Origin: Lanius collurio | Lineage: Eukaryota; Chordata; Aves; Passeriformes; Laniidae | Direction of reading: 5' to 3' | NCBI GenBank assembly: GCA_020086605.1 | Contig: JACBWW010000050.1 | Coordinates: 1,352,791 to 1,416,790 of the forward strand | Length of the DNA stretch: 64,000 bases | Shown here: positions 1 to 15,100 of the stretch, in pieces | How positions within the stretch are numbered: the first letter of the stretch is position 1 | Layout of the letters: each line of letters starts with the position of its first letter | Position numbers and translations under genes: made by a program | Notes under the pieces: model-generated | What the model saw: only the letters and a program-made list of their open reading frames with translations | What the model was told of the DNA's origin: nothing | Database searches by the model: none

Positions 1-396
1 CACATCCCAAATCCCTCACACCAACATTCACATGCATCTTCTGTAGGCTTTTCTAGCAAGTCATCTTTGCTTCCCATCTGCTCAAATACACTGTTTGTCC
101 AGACTTACTGTGGATAAAGATCTTCCAAACTACACTGAAAGAAGTTTGAACTTCTTTCTCCTCAATCCTAGGATATGGCACTCTCTCTTCCATCCTACAG
201 GATAAGATTTACATCATTCATTCTAACTAGTTTAACCTCTGCCTTTTTAGATACCCAAATATAACAGTTTCCTCCCCAATAGATTGGAAAGTCAATTAAG
301 AATTCACTGATTTGCTCTGAAGTAACACACTTGCTCTTCCCATTAAAATCCTACGAAGGGACAGATTAAGTAGTAGAACTTCATGTTTGTGCAAAC

Positions 397-3129
397 CTCA
401 GGTCCAACTCTCTGCATGATTCTCAGTTTCTTTGAAGTAGGTGCATCCACTGTTTCCTCAGAGATCTGGTCTGAGTTCTCCACAGTGTTGTCCTCCTCTT
501 CCTCTCGGGAGCGTTTAGACAGTGAGGAACTGGGGGTAGCTGAAACTTCAAAGACCTTTCAGTCATTTTCAGAACAACACACATACAAAACAGAAATCAA
601 AAGCTTTGGTATTTTCCTCTGAAGATCACCTCTGTTTCTGCACTGAATGATAACAAGAATCACACTGAGCTGTTTCCTAGGTCATGAGAACATCAACTCC
701 TTTAGTCATAAGTCTTAAACTCTCAGGCCTTTATTCACAACTAACTGACCCTAAGTATAAGCCTCAAGGTACAACTCAAATATTTCTTCCAACATCTTTG
801 CTCTGGACAAGTACACCTAAAAATTTAACAGAGTTTCAGCTGGAAATAGAAAACCCCAACTGACAGGTTTCTTCTAAGGTAATCAAGTAGGAATCTAGAT
901 CAACGTTTCAGCTGGAAATTGAAAACCCCAACAGTTTGCAGAAATGTGTTTTTGGGGAACAAACGTTCCATTTACACTGTGTAGGACAAACAGATGTGCA
1001 ACAGTGTGTTACAGTGAGTAGCTTTAGAGTACCTCCTCTATTTTAAATTCAAGATTAAGCAGCTTACTCATGGCTCCTAAAAGGAACCTTGCTCACAGTG
1101 CCATACAAACAGAGCCAGCAAGGTTTAATGTACTAAACTCTAAAGCTGCTCTGAATAAGACAAATACAAAGTTTTATTTTCTTTCTACTTTAAGGAATGC
1201 AGTGCTAACAGCATTTCAGAGGCACCATTTTCTGACAGTTCAGGAAGGAAGCCCAACTCCAGAAGTTCTTAAAACATGCAGTAAACTAAGGGAGGGGAAA
1301 AAGGCACGAACTGAAATGAGGCCTGGTTTGCCAAGGGTTTAACTGGAGCTACTTCCAAGGAACTACTGAGCAAGACAGGCCTACAAAATTACACCAACCT
1401 GTGCCAAACACGGCTGTGGAGGTGGAGGGCCGCTCTATCTGGGAGCTCTGCACCACCTCCACGATGGCAGGGGCTGGCTCCTGAGCTGCAGGCTCGATCT
1501 GAGCGTGGCTTTGCTGGGTGGGCTGCACAAAGGCAGTGGCCTGTGTCTGCTGCTGCACAGTCAGGATGGGCTGGGCCAGGGAAGTCTGCACATTGGGGCT
1601 GGTGGAGCGCACGGAGCCGCTGGCGCTCCCGAACACTGGGACATGCTCCACGGGTCCTTCCGACTGCATGGCTGGAAGGCAAACAGCAGCACAGTCAGGG
1701 TGTTCACTCATCCAGCACAGCTCACATTCTCCCTCTCAGGCTGCCCTGAACAAGCACATTCAGTGTTTTGCAGATGAATTAATGTTATGCACATCTCCAG
1801 CTGAGGAACCATGAACTTTGCTGCAAGTAGAATGGTCATGGAAGCGCAACACTCCAAGAGATGCAGGGACAATGACACTGTGTGAGGCCCTTCCAAACTG
1901 AGTACCACCAACATTTCAAGGCAAAGGTAGCACTTTTGAGTACTGAGGATCCTTGTACTACAATAAAAAACTCACCTTCCTGAGTCTCCACCTGTGTTGT
2001 TGGCATAACTGTGGCTGTGGGGGTAGTGGTGGGATTGGTGACTGTGGCAGGAGTCACCATTGGACGGATGCTGGCTCTTGGAGTAGATTTATTCCCAGCT
2101 ATGGCAGCAGCAGTCACTTTACTGGGAGTTGATACAACAGGAGTTGGTTTAATGTTTGCTGTTGGGGGATCTGAAGTACTGGCACTGAAAAAGAGGAGAT
2201 TGGTTTCATCATGGTACAGAAAGCAGATTTTAAAAATAACAAATATATTCTCACAGCCAGAAACACTATTTTTAAAAGCCTTTACATTTGAAAGCCTGAC
2301 AACAGCATAAGGAATTGTCTTCCAAACTTTTTATAGTTGAAAGAAGAGAGATACACTATGCCATCAATAGCATTTTATCCAGCTTGGAGGACTGATAGGT
2401 TTCTTCTAAGGTAATCAAGTAGGAATCTAAATCAAAATGTTCATACTGTTGGCTGTGCTGGGACTTTATTACAGCGAGTAACACACCTTACATCAAAACT
2501 GATTCACTCAATACAGAGCAACAGCATCTCTTGGCTGAGACAAGGGGCAGCCAAATTTTCGGAGACACTTTTGAAAGCCTTGCTGTCTAAAGGATGCAGT
2601 TGAAAGAGCTGAGAGGGAGTTTGTTATCCCAACTCAGTAGTACAGCAATATTTCCCATTTCAGAGCTTAGGCATTTGACTGTTTTATCTGTCATTAGAGT
2701 TATCTGTTCAGTCCATTTCTCATTCTTGCATAAGGAAGATCCTTTAACCAAAAGGTTAAAGTTAACAATCAAAATTATGTTATTGTTATATTGTCAACAA
2801 CCAATTTCAAAAATCTTGAAGTCTGAACGCATCTTTAAAAAATCTTCCATGTTCCTGGTGGTTAATATGCCAGTTTACAGCTTAAAAGCTCTACTGATTA
2901 GATGTGGCAGAGAAACCAGGAGGAATGTATTATGTCAACCAGTATCTTCACAGCTGTTTAAGAAAAATTATGAAAAGCCAGTGATTTGCAAAAAAGAAGA
3001 GCAACTACGTAATGATTAAACCCAGGAAATATTAACCACACAAACTCTGCAAAGCCCTTGAACTCACATTCCTCTTTCACCTGAAGCTGGAGTAGACTTG
3101 AGTGAGATTTGCCTCTGCTGTTCTGGGAC
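397..3129 (-). CDS. TPR: TPR exons 35-38, residues 1642-1872 (linker and NLS region)
   Basis: Exons: 3068-3129, 1976-2184, 1399-1671, 397-545. The coiled coil ends and the protein becomes Ser/Thr/Pro/Gln-rich, with blocks such as [18 protein letters not shown] and [18 protein letters not shown] almost unchanged from mammals. Exon 38 holds the basic/acidic region equivalent to the mapped human nuclear-localisation segment: [10 protein letters not shown], then [10 protein letters not shown]. The first basic cluster is conserved; the residues after the second (IMQRVGPE) diverge from the mammalian sequence. Exon 38 ends in phase 0 before a GTTTGC donor, so the reading frame continues off the left side. 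Introns 35 and 37 contain a small duplicated segment (see findings). Confidence 0.94.
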
Positions 3130-6100
3130 CTATTGGGTAAGGAACAGAAATACCATGTCATGTACACATGAAATAGAGCAGGCAACAAGGAAAAGACTTC
3201 AGCACTTTGCTAACAAGTCTGTGGGAGAAATGCTTGTTGGGCATTTACATGAGCAGACTCCATAATTACAGCAAATTCCCCAAACCAAATCATGTCAGCC
3301 ATAGCAAGGCTGGAAAACAATTTCCTAATTGCTCAGGTATTTTCTGAAGCTTTGAGACATGAACCCACAGGTAAAACACAAAAAATAGAGGGCAGAGTGT
3401 GAACAGCTCCTTCGCTGATCCGCAGTGAAAGGCAGAACTGCCTGCTTGTTGGCACTGGGAATTCTGGTTAGGGCAGGAAATTTAAGTTCTGAACCCTTCC
3501 TGAAGCCAACCCATGTATTTCCAAGAGCAGGGCACGGGGGCAACCTGAGTCTAGGCTGGGCAGTGGTGGCCTGGCTGCTGTCCCAGGGCTGCCTGGCAGG
3601 ACTTTCTGTACCTTGTTTGTGGACTCTGGGGGCTCGTCCCGCTGCTCATGGTGCCGCTCCTGCTGCTCCCGGAGCTCCCTCTCCAGGCGGCAGATCCGCC
3701 CCTCGTACTGTGACTTCAGGGCGCTCATCCGCACCTCCAGCTCCGTCTTCTGCTCCTCCAGGGAGCTGCTCTTCTGCTTCCACTCCTCATTTTCCTTTGT
3801 GAGCTGCTCCTTAGTACCTGGTGGAATAGGAAAGGGTTCAGCCTTGCTGAATCTGCACACTGAATGCCTGGGTGTTTTACCAGGTCACTGCAGTATTCTG
3901 AAATCCTAAAAATGGTAAGCTACAAAAGGAAATCTGAGAGGCAATTATGCCATTTTTCTATTTAGTTGCCATTAAATAAAAAGAAACTAAAGGTAGAAAA
4001 ATACATAGTAAATATAGATAAATAAAATACTTAAACAAGTAGTCCCAAAAGAACAAGATGTTTTCAGCAAACTCTTACACCATCATTCCTCTCAGTGACA
4101 TTTAAAAACAGAGGAGACAATGTGTTCTGCACCTGTATATGTAGGCAAGGGGAGAATTACCCAAGTTGTTAGTAGGACCAATCTGCTCTGATCAACAGAA
4201 GGATAAAAAATGGGGGTTATTATGTTGGCTGGCCAAAAGAAAGCAAAACTTTTTCTATGTCCAGTGTACAGCTAATTATGTACTTCTATCATCCCCTGGA
4301 GGAAATAAATTTCAAACTTAGAACAATTCCTGTAGCACCTAGTCTAGAAAACACTTCTCAGTAAAATATGAAGCAGGCCATATTTCTCAAGCATCCTGTC
4401 TAAAGGTTTTCCCATAGAAATAATCAAAAATCTCTAAGGACAGAAAAAAACAATTACAATACCAGCTAACTGTGCAATTTTCTGCTTGGCTGCAAGCAAG
4501 GTCTTCCTCGTTTTCTCTTCCTTCTCAGTGATCTGTTGCCTGAGCTGTTCTTCCTGGGTAGTCTTCTCTTGTAGATCTTGATGGAAACGGGCCAGTTCTG
4601 CCTGTAGCTGCATTATCTGCTCCTGGAGATTTCTAACTTCAGTTTCCTTCTCTGTTATTGTCTATAGAGAGAGAAAGATTGCAATTGTTGGCCACAACCA
4701 ACAACTGTGGCAAATATAGAGCCTACGTTCCAAGGGGCTGGTATTAGCTGGCCACTGGATTAAGGTTAAAAGGCTTCTTATCAACAACAGGAGTTCAGTC
4801 CTCTCTGAATGCAAGAGCTGAAGAACAGCATTCTCTTTCCCACTTATTCCAGGAAATATTGTGAGACACACTAGACACAGGATTTAAAGCAGGCTAAGAT
4901 CCCTCTTTCCCAAGAAAGTAGAGGCCACTTCCCATATTTCTGTGACACACATTAAAACACCCTCCCATTCTTCACTGTTACACACTTAGGACTGCAGTGG
5001 AGAACAGTAGTCTGAAATTACTCACTGTTCTTACCTTTTGTAAGCTTTCAACCTGAGTCTCCAAATTCTTTGTCTTCACTTCAGCTTGACTGAGAGTGTC
5101 TTTTAGCTCTTGTACTTCCTGGGCAGAAACTTGGTCTTCTTGTTGTTCCGCCAAAGGCTGAGTTGACGCTTCAGCAACCATCTGAAAGGCATCAAGGGGT
5201 ACCAGGCTGAAGGAGACTGTGTGATCACAGTGTCATTACTTTCACAAGATGCTTTTGTGTGCTAAGTGAGTGGTTTAAAAGTTCTGGGAAAGCCCCAGAA
5301 CTCTAAGGAATGCTCCATTTCAGTTGTATCTACCTTATCATGCTGTGCTTTCAGCTCCTCATACTGAGTCTTGTACCTGCGACCAATTTTCTTGACCTGT
5401 GTTATAGTTTTCACTTTTTCCTGTATGTCAGCCACTTTAGCATCCAGTTCTTTCTGCAAAGTGTCCTTTTCTGTTCTTATTTTAGTTACTTCATCCTTCA
5501 GGCTCTGAACAAGATTCTGGCTTGTAGTCAAGGATGCATTAGTTCTAAATGACAAGAGATGAGAGGGAGATGCAAATGAGATGCTTGAAAACATATATAC
5601 ATTTCAATATCACTTATTTATGCAACATCACAGGCATTGTCTGTAGTGGATTATGTTTTCTAGGACTTTGCAATAGAGAATAGAAATCATTCTACAATAT
5701 ACTACTTTGGATTAATTGTAGCTAATAGCTTGCAAAACAACTCTCATTTTACCTTACCTGCTTGTTACCAAGCCACAGAAAGAATATCAAAGGTTTCAGT
5801 TACATGGAGACACTTAAGAAATTACACTTCCACATACGGCTGTAATTAGAATATTTTGCTTTGCACAAAACTTTTTACAAATTGACTAATACCACACCTG
5901 GCAACTTCTGCTTTAAGCCTGCCTGTTTCTTCACTCATCTGTTGGACACGCTTGGCATTTGCCTCCTTCTCAGAGAGCAGCTTTCGGTACTCTTCGAGAT
6001 CGGTGTCCTTCTGCTGGCTCAGTAAGTGCTGAAAGGGGGAGAAAATAGGCATTTTTGTAAAATGATTACACAGTTACAGCCAGAAAATCTCTTTGAATTT

Positions 6101-9100
6101 GAGCCACTGCTGTTGCATTTTGATATGGAATAGCCAACTCTGAAGCTGTGTGAACAAAGCTTTAACATTCAAACATATTTCTTTGTTTTTTATTCTGCAT
6201 AAGGAAATGCAGCACTTTTTTAGTTGTTTGACTGGTGGGGCCTTTTTTTCCACACAATGCTCTTTGAAAGGAGGCACTCCCCCACCTGAGTCCGGGCTTT
6301 CCAGCGTTTAACATCCTCTTCCAAGAGCTTTTTCTCTGCCTGCAGCATCCCACTCTTCTCACTGAGCTCAGCATTCGACTCTTGCAGGGGCAGGATGTCT
6401 GCCTCGAGCTTGCGTACCTGAGAAAGCAAAGTAAGGGGTTATACTCTGCATCTCAGGAGACTGAAGGAATCCCTCAGGAAAAAGTCATGACAGAGCTTCT
6501 TTCCCAACTCTCTGCCTTCCAGTGGCCAGCTGGAGAAGAGAAAAGGACAAGGATAGCAGCAAGGGATGATCTTACTGAGAAAAAAATATTGGTACAACTT
6601 CTCAATCCTAGAGGCTCGCTCTCACTTTGGTACGGGAGAGATTATTATTAATGTTAAAATACAATGCACTGGATTCCATTAAAATAAGTAGAATCTCCAT
6701 TTTAAACTCTTAATAAAGCTGTGGTCTGTTTTGTACGCATTCTTGTGCTATTTTTAGTTTAATTGCTGATATCCTTGTTCCTGCTACACCTCTAACCATG
6801 AATAAACACTGACTTTCAGGTTCATCTAAATGGAACTGAACTTCAAGCTTTCCAATGTTGTAGATGGACCAATGCCTTTTAAAATTCAAAACAGAAAGTT
6901 TCCTCATTAGTGTATGACTTCAAGGGATAATTAAAATCTAAGTCATGTATTTACTGTAATTAGCAATGGTATATCCAGACATTTAATTCATACACTGAGT
7001 ATCTGACAGGTTTATGTGAAGCTCAGTACTAACCTTTGCTTGTATCTGCTGTAGCTCTTGTTCCAGCCTCTCCTTCTCCTCCCTTAACATCTTGTTGGTT
7101 TCTATGAGTATGTTCATGGTCTCAGTTTTCTTCATTAATTCTTCATGCTGTGCAATAGTTTTTGCTGTTACCTGTGGAAAGATTCAACTCAGTAATTTGT
7201 TTTGCCTGCACATGCACATCTACTCCACCTGGATCGGTCTAACAGCACCTTGGAAAGCTATCATGGCATTCATTATCTCACATGAACATTCAAAACAAGT
7301 AAATATGAGTTAAGAAGCAGGAGATGGGGGGGAAAAAAAAACCCCCAATATCTTTTCCCTAATTATGGGATTTTGGAATTGCCACACTTTCTCACAAAAC
7401 TCAGAACAAGACACTCCATTTGGTTGTAAGCAATTCCAGTCTAGAAACCCCCAAATTCTTTAAAAAACCCATTTCTGGGCACAGGCAGCCCCTGAAGAGC
7501 CCTGTACTCATTGAAATCACAAGTGCTAAGCCCCAGCCATACCTGCACCTTCTCCCTCTCAGCATTGAGGCTGTCCTGCAGCTCCTGCAGCTCCCTCTCC
7601 AGGTGCTCCACTCTCTGGCGGTACCGCAGGCTCTCCACCTGCGCCACCTCGAACCTCGTCTCCGCAATCTCCTTCTCCCGACGGATAAACCTGCAGGGAG
7701 GGGTTCAACACCACATCACACCAGGAAAATGTTCTCATGTAGTGCAACCACCTCCTACCTAGCAAAAAAGCACTTGAATTTTTAATATTATCCTTCAAGT
7801 ATGAAGTAATACAGAACTATTTAAGTTCAAATCTAATTTATAACCCCCAGGAGAAGGAATCCAGAGCTAAGGTTACCTAAGAATCTCCAAGATTTGCTCC
7901 TGGGATTTGCCTTCCTCACTAAGAGAAACATTTGCTGCAGTTGGGATGGCTTCTTTCATGGAAGTCACCATCTTATTGCTCATGCTCTCCAGCTGCTCAT
8001 GTAACAATCGATTTTGTTTTTCCAGATCCTCACAGCGGGATGCAAGTTTTGTAGCCTCATCCTACAACAAAACCATTCACTGACTGTGATTTCTGTGGCT
8101 GAATTTCTGTTAACTGAAAAAAACCACTGACACAGGAAAGCTTATCACACCTTGATCATTCTCTCTCTCTCTTCCCAGGAGGCTTTGGATTCCAAGAGCT
8201 CAGACTCTGCTTTCTGAGCAGCCTCCTCCAGCTGCTGCCTCACCGCTGCATTCTTGGCCACTTGTTCTTTGATGGCCTGTAGTGCCTCCACATCAGCAGC
8301 ATGAAGCATCAATTCCCGCTCATATTTGTTCTGAGCTTCAGAAGCCATCATTGCCTGCACAAAACCAGAATAAATAAACTCTGCTACCCTTACTTTGTAT
8401 GTTTGACATGTACAAAGAGACAAAATCAGTGACCACAAAGCAAAAAGACAATCACTGTTCAAAAGCTCTGCTATTCTCAAGGACAGGAAACATGGAAATG
8501 CCCATCTACTACACTGGGATTGGATTAAACAGCCAAAAGTTTTTCAACATCCTTAACACCAACTAGTGCTGCTGAAATTCTCATCTGCAGAAGAGTAAAT
8601 TCCCTTTAATAAACAGTTGGTAGCAAGACAATAATCTTATCAGCTGCTGCTAAATATCACATTGCCCCACAGTTGCAAATGATGACAATTTTGTTTTGGG
8701 TTAGAAAAATACCTTCCCCATTGTCTTAGTGGGAGCATTTTCTGCTCCCTCTTCAGGACATGGAGGCAGCAATTCATTAAGACCAGCTAATTACAGTCCC
8801 AAATGAATCTTTTTACATAATGAAACAGACCTCAGAAACAGGAATCTATTGCATTCGATAAGCAGCTGCTCCCAAAACAGAGAATGTGCTCTCCCAGCAC
8901 TTTTCCTGCCTCCAGCAGTCCCTGAGTTCAGCTAAAAGCTAACACAAATTTTGCTGTCCCTGGCTAAAACAGGCAAACACCACAAACATACTTGTTCCTG
9001 GCAGTCCCTCCTGGCCTGTTGTTCATTATTCAGAGCTGTGCTGGCTCTCTGAAGAGCTTCCTGAACTTCTGACTGCACAGCTGACAGACTCTTCTTCAGT

Positions 9101-12100
9101 TCTGAAAGCTGCAGTGACAGGAGAACAACAAATACAAAGGAAGAACAAACACAGGACTAAGTGGCAAAGTATTTGGCAGAGTACTGAACACAGTCATTCA
9201 TAATGGTGGTTATTTTATTATTTATAGATTAAAATTAGTATTAAAAGCGATGAATACTTTCTATATTTTGACTTATTAACATACAGAGCTTTTCCCCAGT
9301 AAAAATATCCTTCACTTTCAGAGCTGGACCTGCAGTAATTCTAGTTACAGTCATTTCGTTTCCTTCTGAAACATCTCACAAAGACTGTTACTTATGTTTT
9401 CCTGCTCAAAGTTCACACAGAGACTGACAGCTATAAAAACACAATCACTCCACTGAAGTGACACTGTTAATGTACTGCTCATGTCTGGAAACCTCTCACA
9501 AATTCAGGTACCCTGTGCACTCTAAAAGATCTGGTTCAGGGCAGTGCTGTACTGTGAAACCCAAGTGAAGCTGAGGAAGCTTTGTGAAAGCCCATCCCTG
9601 GGGACTCTCTACAAGGGGGTCTAAGGTGGGGGTCAGTGCATACCTGCTGTTCCATGTTCTCCACAGCTTTACGCTTCTCCTCCTGCAGTTCTTGTTTCTC
9701 TTTTTCTGACTCCATCAGCTTCTTTTCCAGCTGTGCCTGATATTCTGAAGACTCCTTCAGACGGGCTTCGACTGTTGTACGAACTTCCTCTGTCACCTTC
9801 ATTAAAACTCATCATGAGATCCATTTCTTATCCCATTAAATACATTGTTCTGATATAAAACTGGATTTTTATTAACAATTTAAAGCCAGAATAGGTATTC
9901 TCAGCATCTAATTTAGAACAACAACACTGAAATTGTGGAGAAACACAAACTGCAATGGATTTTTGCTCTAACAAACAATTAAAGCAAATAAAAATAAGTA
10001 ATTAACTACTTACTTGTTTTTCCTTATTGAGAGATTCTTCCAGGCTAAGAACCATGGCCCTGTACTGCTCCACATTACTGGAACTAGTCTTGAGCCTCTC
10101 TCTCAGGTCATTGACTTGTTCCTCAGCTTGTCTCAGCCGACTTACAAGATCATCCACATCTTCATTTGTACTAGGCTGACCTGCAATAGTAGAACACATT
10201 CATTAACTGAAGTTTAATTTTGTTTTAAAACCCCCATCCTCTTGAGAAGTGAAGTAATTTTAGGATAATAACATGATAAACATTACTTTCACAAAACTTC
10301 CCTAAATAAAACTGTAACCTCTCACCAAAATAAGGGCTTACAATAAACATTGTTGACTATTTAAAACTATGTCATCTAATACATGTAAGCTCCTTCAAAT
10401 AAAAATAAAAGGAATCTTTTAAGAAGTTTTGCTTTATTTTTTCCCCTTGTCCAAGACTGCTTGGATGTGAATTTTACATTAACTAGTCATGCTGGTTATT
10501 GTTTGTCTGAATATGTGATTGCAGTAACAAAGAGGTTTATTATTCAGCATACTGTTGTCCCAATTCTAACTATTATGGACTGTGAATTTTACCATTCTGC
10601 AGATGGCAATGCTTAGCACAAAGAGAAATTACTGTGGAGGAAGATTTTACCTTTGCCTGGAGGCCTCTGTGAGGACTGGGATGTGAGCTGGGCCTCAGTG
10701 TTGTTCAGCTGCTGTTTCAGCACGGCGCTTTCCTTCTGGGCGTTCTTCAGGAGCTCCTTTGTGTTGATGTGACGGTTGGTCTCCGTCTCCAGCTGCCTCT
10801 TCAGGTCCAGGATATGAACCTGCAAGCACAAGGTTCTCCAGCTTGCAATGATTCCCAAATGGCACAGAGGCTGAGTGTGGTTCTGAATGTCAGGTATGGA
10901 GAAGAACACACTGCACTCTGGCAGAAGCACCTGGGGCTTTATTTTCCTCCAAACAAGTGCAGCAGTTTCCACTCACCTCTTGATTCTTGGTAAGGGAATG
11001 CCTTTGTTCCACCTCACTTTCCAGTTTCTTCTTCAGCTGAGATATCTCACGCTCCAGCTTTTCTATCTGATTGTTGAGTCTCTGCTTTGTTTCTGTCTCA
11101 GATCGCTCCAGTATTCCCTGAGAAAAGAGCACAATGCACTTGGCTTACAACACACCTCAGTAATTTTCTTCTGAATTACTGCAGCACTTCATACAAAGTT
11201 GTCACAATACTTCTCCCACCCAAAAAATAATTAAAGAATAGGTAGATATAGAAAATGATGAAAAGTAGCACTTAAAATATTTGACTTAGCTTTGAAGGCT
11301 TTTTTAATAATGTTGATACAATAGATACTATTAGAAGAAAATCTATTATCCAGTCTAACGCCACAAATTTAAAAACCTCCAAAAGATCTACCAGAGCAAC
11401 AGAATTCAGTCACATGATAAAATATGCATCCTTAAATACATACTTAAGTGTCAATATACCTTATAATAAATTATATAAATGTAGAAAAGTAAATATAACG
11501 TAACACAAAATAAACTACCAAGGCAGGCACTGGTAAATTTCCCTAGCATAAAAATCAACATTACAAATTCTTTCCTTTCACTGTGTTTCATGTGTGTTGT
11601 TACCATTTCATTCTGAAAATTCTTCTCATCAACTCAGAAGTCTCAGGACATTGCCCAGGTAAATAACAGAGTATCATAATGAAGGACAGGAATCCCAAAC
11701 TTGCTGAAACAAGTTGCTGAAGTATTTTATGTCATGTTGATTTGTAACCACATAAAAATCCCCGTCAAGACCCAATCCCATGACTCTTTTGATTTTCATG
11801 GGTATTTATTGAAAAGCTTCACAGACAGACCCAACCTAGGCATTAAGAATAGCACCACATACCTGAATTGTTCTCAAATTGGTGAGCAGCAAGTTCTGTC
11901 CTCTTTGTTCAACCAGCAGAGAGTCACGTTGCTGCGTCAGACGCACGTCTGACATCTTCAGGATATCCTTCTCTTTTTTCAAGTTTTCTGCTCTCACCTT
12001 TAAGACAGCAAATAGTAAGAACTTTGCTGCCAATCCCAAGTCCAACCCTTAAATTTAGTATTATTTTAAAATTCGTGTGAATTAAGCCAAGTACAGTACG

Positions 12101-15100
12101 AACACTACTGGACATTCTGCTTTCCCTGTAAGATGAAACGTAAACACCTTGGAGCGTTGTTACGTCTCCACTCTTCACTTGAGACATTTCAGGATAATAA
12201 GGAAAGCTCTCGTGCTACCTTGGAATATCCTGCAGTGCCACACACTGTTACTGACCTCAGCCACTGCCAGTTTTTCGTTTGCTCCCCTCAGGTCCTGAGT
12301 CATGGTGTTAATGATCTGCTCCTGCTTCTGAGTGGTCGCTGTGAGCTTCTGGGTTCTCTCATGCAGGGAGGTGATTTCCCGGCGATAGCCTTCCACATTG
12401 TCCTGCAGCATCTCGTACCTTCCAGGGAACACAGGAAAGCAAGTCTGCCACATTGCACTGTCCAGCTCACCAGAGGCATGCACACAGCTGTGTGTTTCAT
12501 GGTTCTATGCCTCAGTTTGCACATATGTGCCTCACTCAACTGCAGCTTCCATTCTTGATCCCACCTGCACCATTTCCTTTGTGTTCTTACAAAGAATTGA
12601 CAGCATCAATGTTTAACTGAGCAATCAACATCAAGCAGCCAGAGAACATGTAAGGCAATGACATTACATAGCTGAATTACCGTTTGGAGGCAAATTCCAG
12701 CTGTGTGGATATCTTGGCATTTTGTGACCTCAAGTCTGTGACCTGCTCCTGAAGCTTTTCATTCTGTTCATTCAGCAGCTTGTCGTTCTCTGCCTTTTCT
12801 TTTTTATAGTTCTCAAAAACTTCCTGCAACTGCAACAAAGAACAGAAATAAAGTTTACCAAGTGTAAAAAGAAATAGGGACAGCTTTGTGCAGTGTCTGC
12901 TGAAAAATGTACCTGCTTAAGAGCAGCCTTGGCCTCCACAGTCTCCACTGACTCACTCATGGACACTGGAGCAGGAGTGGCCATGGACTGCGATAAATTC
13001 GGGCGCTTTGGAGTAGATGTAAGACAAATCTCCTCTGGTAACATACCTGAAGCTACAAAAAGGTAAAGGGGGTTTTAAAACAACACTTCTGCTTGCCACA
13101 GCAGATATTAGCAGCTCCTGCAGCCTGGGTACCTTGCAGAGGGATGATGGCCCCCGTGGTCTGGGTGAGCAGGATGCGGAACATGTCCCGCTGACGGATG
13201 ATGGATTCCACGAGCTGCAGTTGGTGCTGCCGCGACTCCCGCAGCTGCTGCAGCTCACTGAGAGCCTCATCCAGCTGGCTCTGGAGCTCAGAGATCCTGA
13301 AACAACAACAGCTGCCTTCAGCAACGTCAGAGAGGCATGTCCAGGTGTTCTGGGCCCCTTCCTCCTAGGACAGTGAGGGGCTGGAGCGTGTCCAGGGCAG
13401 GGAATGGAGCTGGGAAGGAGCTGGAGCCCCAGGAGCAGCTGAGGGAGCTGGGAAAGGGGCTCAGCCTGGAGAAAAGGAGGCTCAGGGGGATCCCTGTGGC
13501 TCTGCACGACTCCCTGACAGGAGGGGGCATCCAGGAGAGGTCAGGCTCTGCTGCCAGTTGGACATCAGGAAGAATTTTTTCACATCAGGGGCTGTTAAGC
13601 ATTGGAAGGGGCTGCCCAGGGAGGTGTTGGAGTCCTCATCCCTGGAGGTGTCCAAGGAAGGCCTGGATGTGGCACTCAATGCCCTGGGCTAGTGACATCT
13701 GGGCACAGCTTAGACTTGATCCTGGACATCTTTCCCAAACTTAGTAACTCTGTGAACCTATGACAGAATCCTCTGAAGACCTAGGAGACAGGCCTTTGGG
13801 TTGCCATGTGTAGATGAAAAAGCAAGCAGGCCTCTTTCTTTAACAGCAGAATTCTATTCACGTGAATAACTTACAAAATATCAGTAGCATGAGCAGAGAG
13901 TTTCACACAGAATTCCATTACCTGTGGTCTTTACAGTAGTGATTCAGGTATGCACACATGCAGGTTTTTGTTCAGCTAACAGGAATGAAAACTTATCTTT
14001 TTGAAAAGCAGCTCTGTTGTATGAAATCAGTCAGAAGAAGATTGACAATTATTTTTACTTTGGGTTTTGATGACAGGACATATTATAAAATATAAAGCTA
14101 TAAAGTAATTTTAATATAAACCTGAAAGTCCTGTAGCTTAATAAGAACTTGTTTTTATGAGTTACATAGCTGCTCCACACAATTAATAACAATCAGAACT
14201 AAAAAACTGAACAATGCTTGAATGAATCCCTGTTACTACTTAGTACAAAGTTAATGAAAATGAAGGGGTGACCTACTTAGAGGATGTTGTTTCTTGCTCC
14301 TCTTTTTCTCTTGCCTCCCCCAGCTCCCGAAGAGCCACCAGGAGACGCTGATTCTGCTGCTGAAGCTCTTGAATATTTCTGTAGGAGACCAGGTGTTGAG
14401 TGATCACTTCAGAAGAGCTGCTGATGTCAGCAGAGCTCACTGCTTCATCACGGATCACGTGGTTGCCTCTGGCTTCTTCCAGTTCCATTAACAGCACACA
14501 GATCTGAAAGAGAACAGTCCTCCTTTAAGGCCTGCACAGACTTTAAAGTTTGCTCTGAAAAACAACGTATTAGAAATAAAGGACTTGGAAATTAAGGGCT
14601 TTTCCCTACAAGATGTAGACAATTATTATCAATAAATCCTTGAAGGATGACAATATGACAGAAAAAACAGCTTGACAAAAAGCAGGAAGATCAGAAGTAT
14701 ATAAACTCTTCCATTCTGTGAATGGATCACAGGACAGTCCAATCTAACAAAGAAATGATACAGATGAGTTTTCAATGTCAGATGTTTGACAATATTATCC
14801 TAAAGCAGCACCACTTCTATCCAGCTAAACTTATTCCAGTTTTGAAAGCAGAAGTACCATGCTGTCCTGAGAAGAAGCTTTAATGTCACCAAGTACTGAG
14901 GACAACCAAAGTCTCCATGACTGTGGCAGAACACAACTTCCAAGTAAACATCAGAAATGCAGCAGCACATGAATAAACCAACTGCAAACAGCACATTCAA
15001 CCACGGCAACATTTCCTCTACCTGCTGGGAGAGATCCTTCACTCGCACTTCCAGTCTCTGGCTCTCCCTCTCAAAGAAGGAGGCGTGTTTGTTGGCTTGG

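Noticed and set aside
1..396. A further TPR exon at the left edge
   Set aside because: No frame in 1-396 on the minus strand matches the acidic region that follows the NLS in TPR; it reads as intron.
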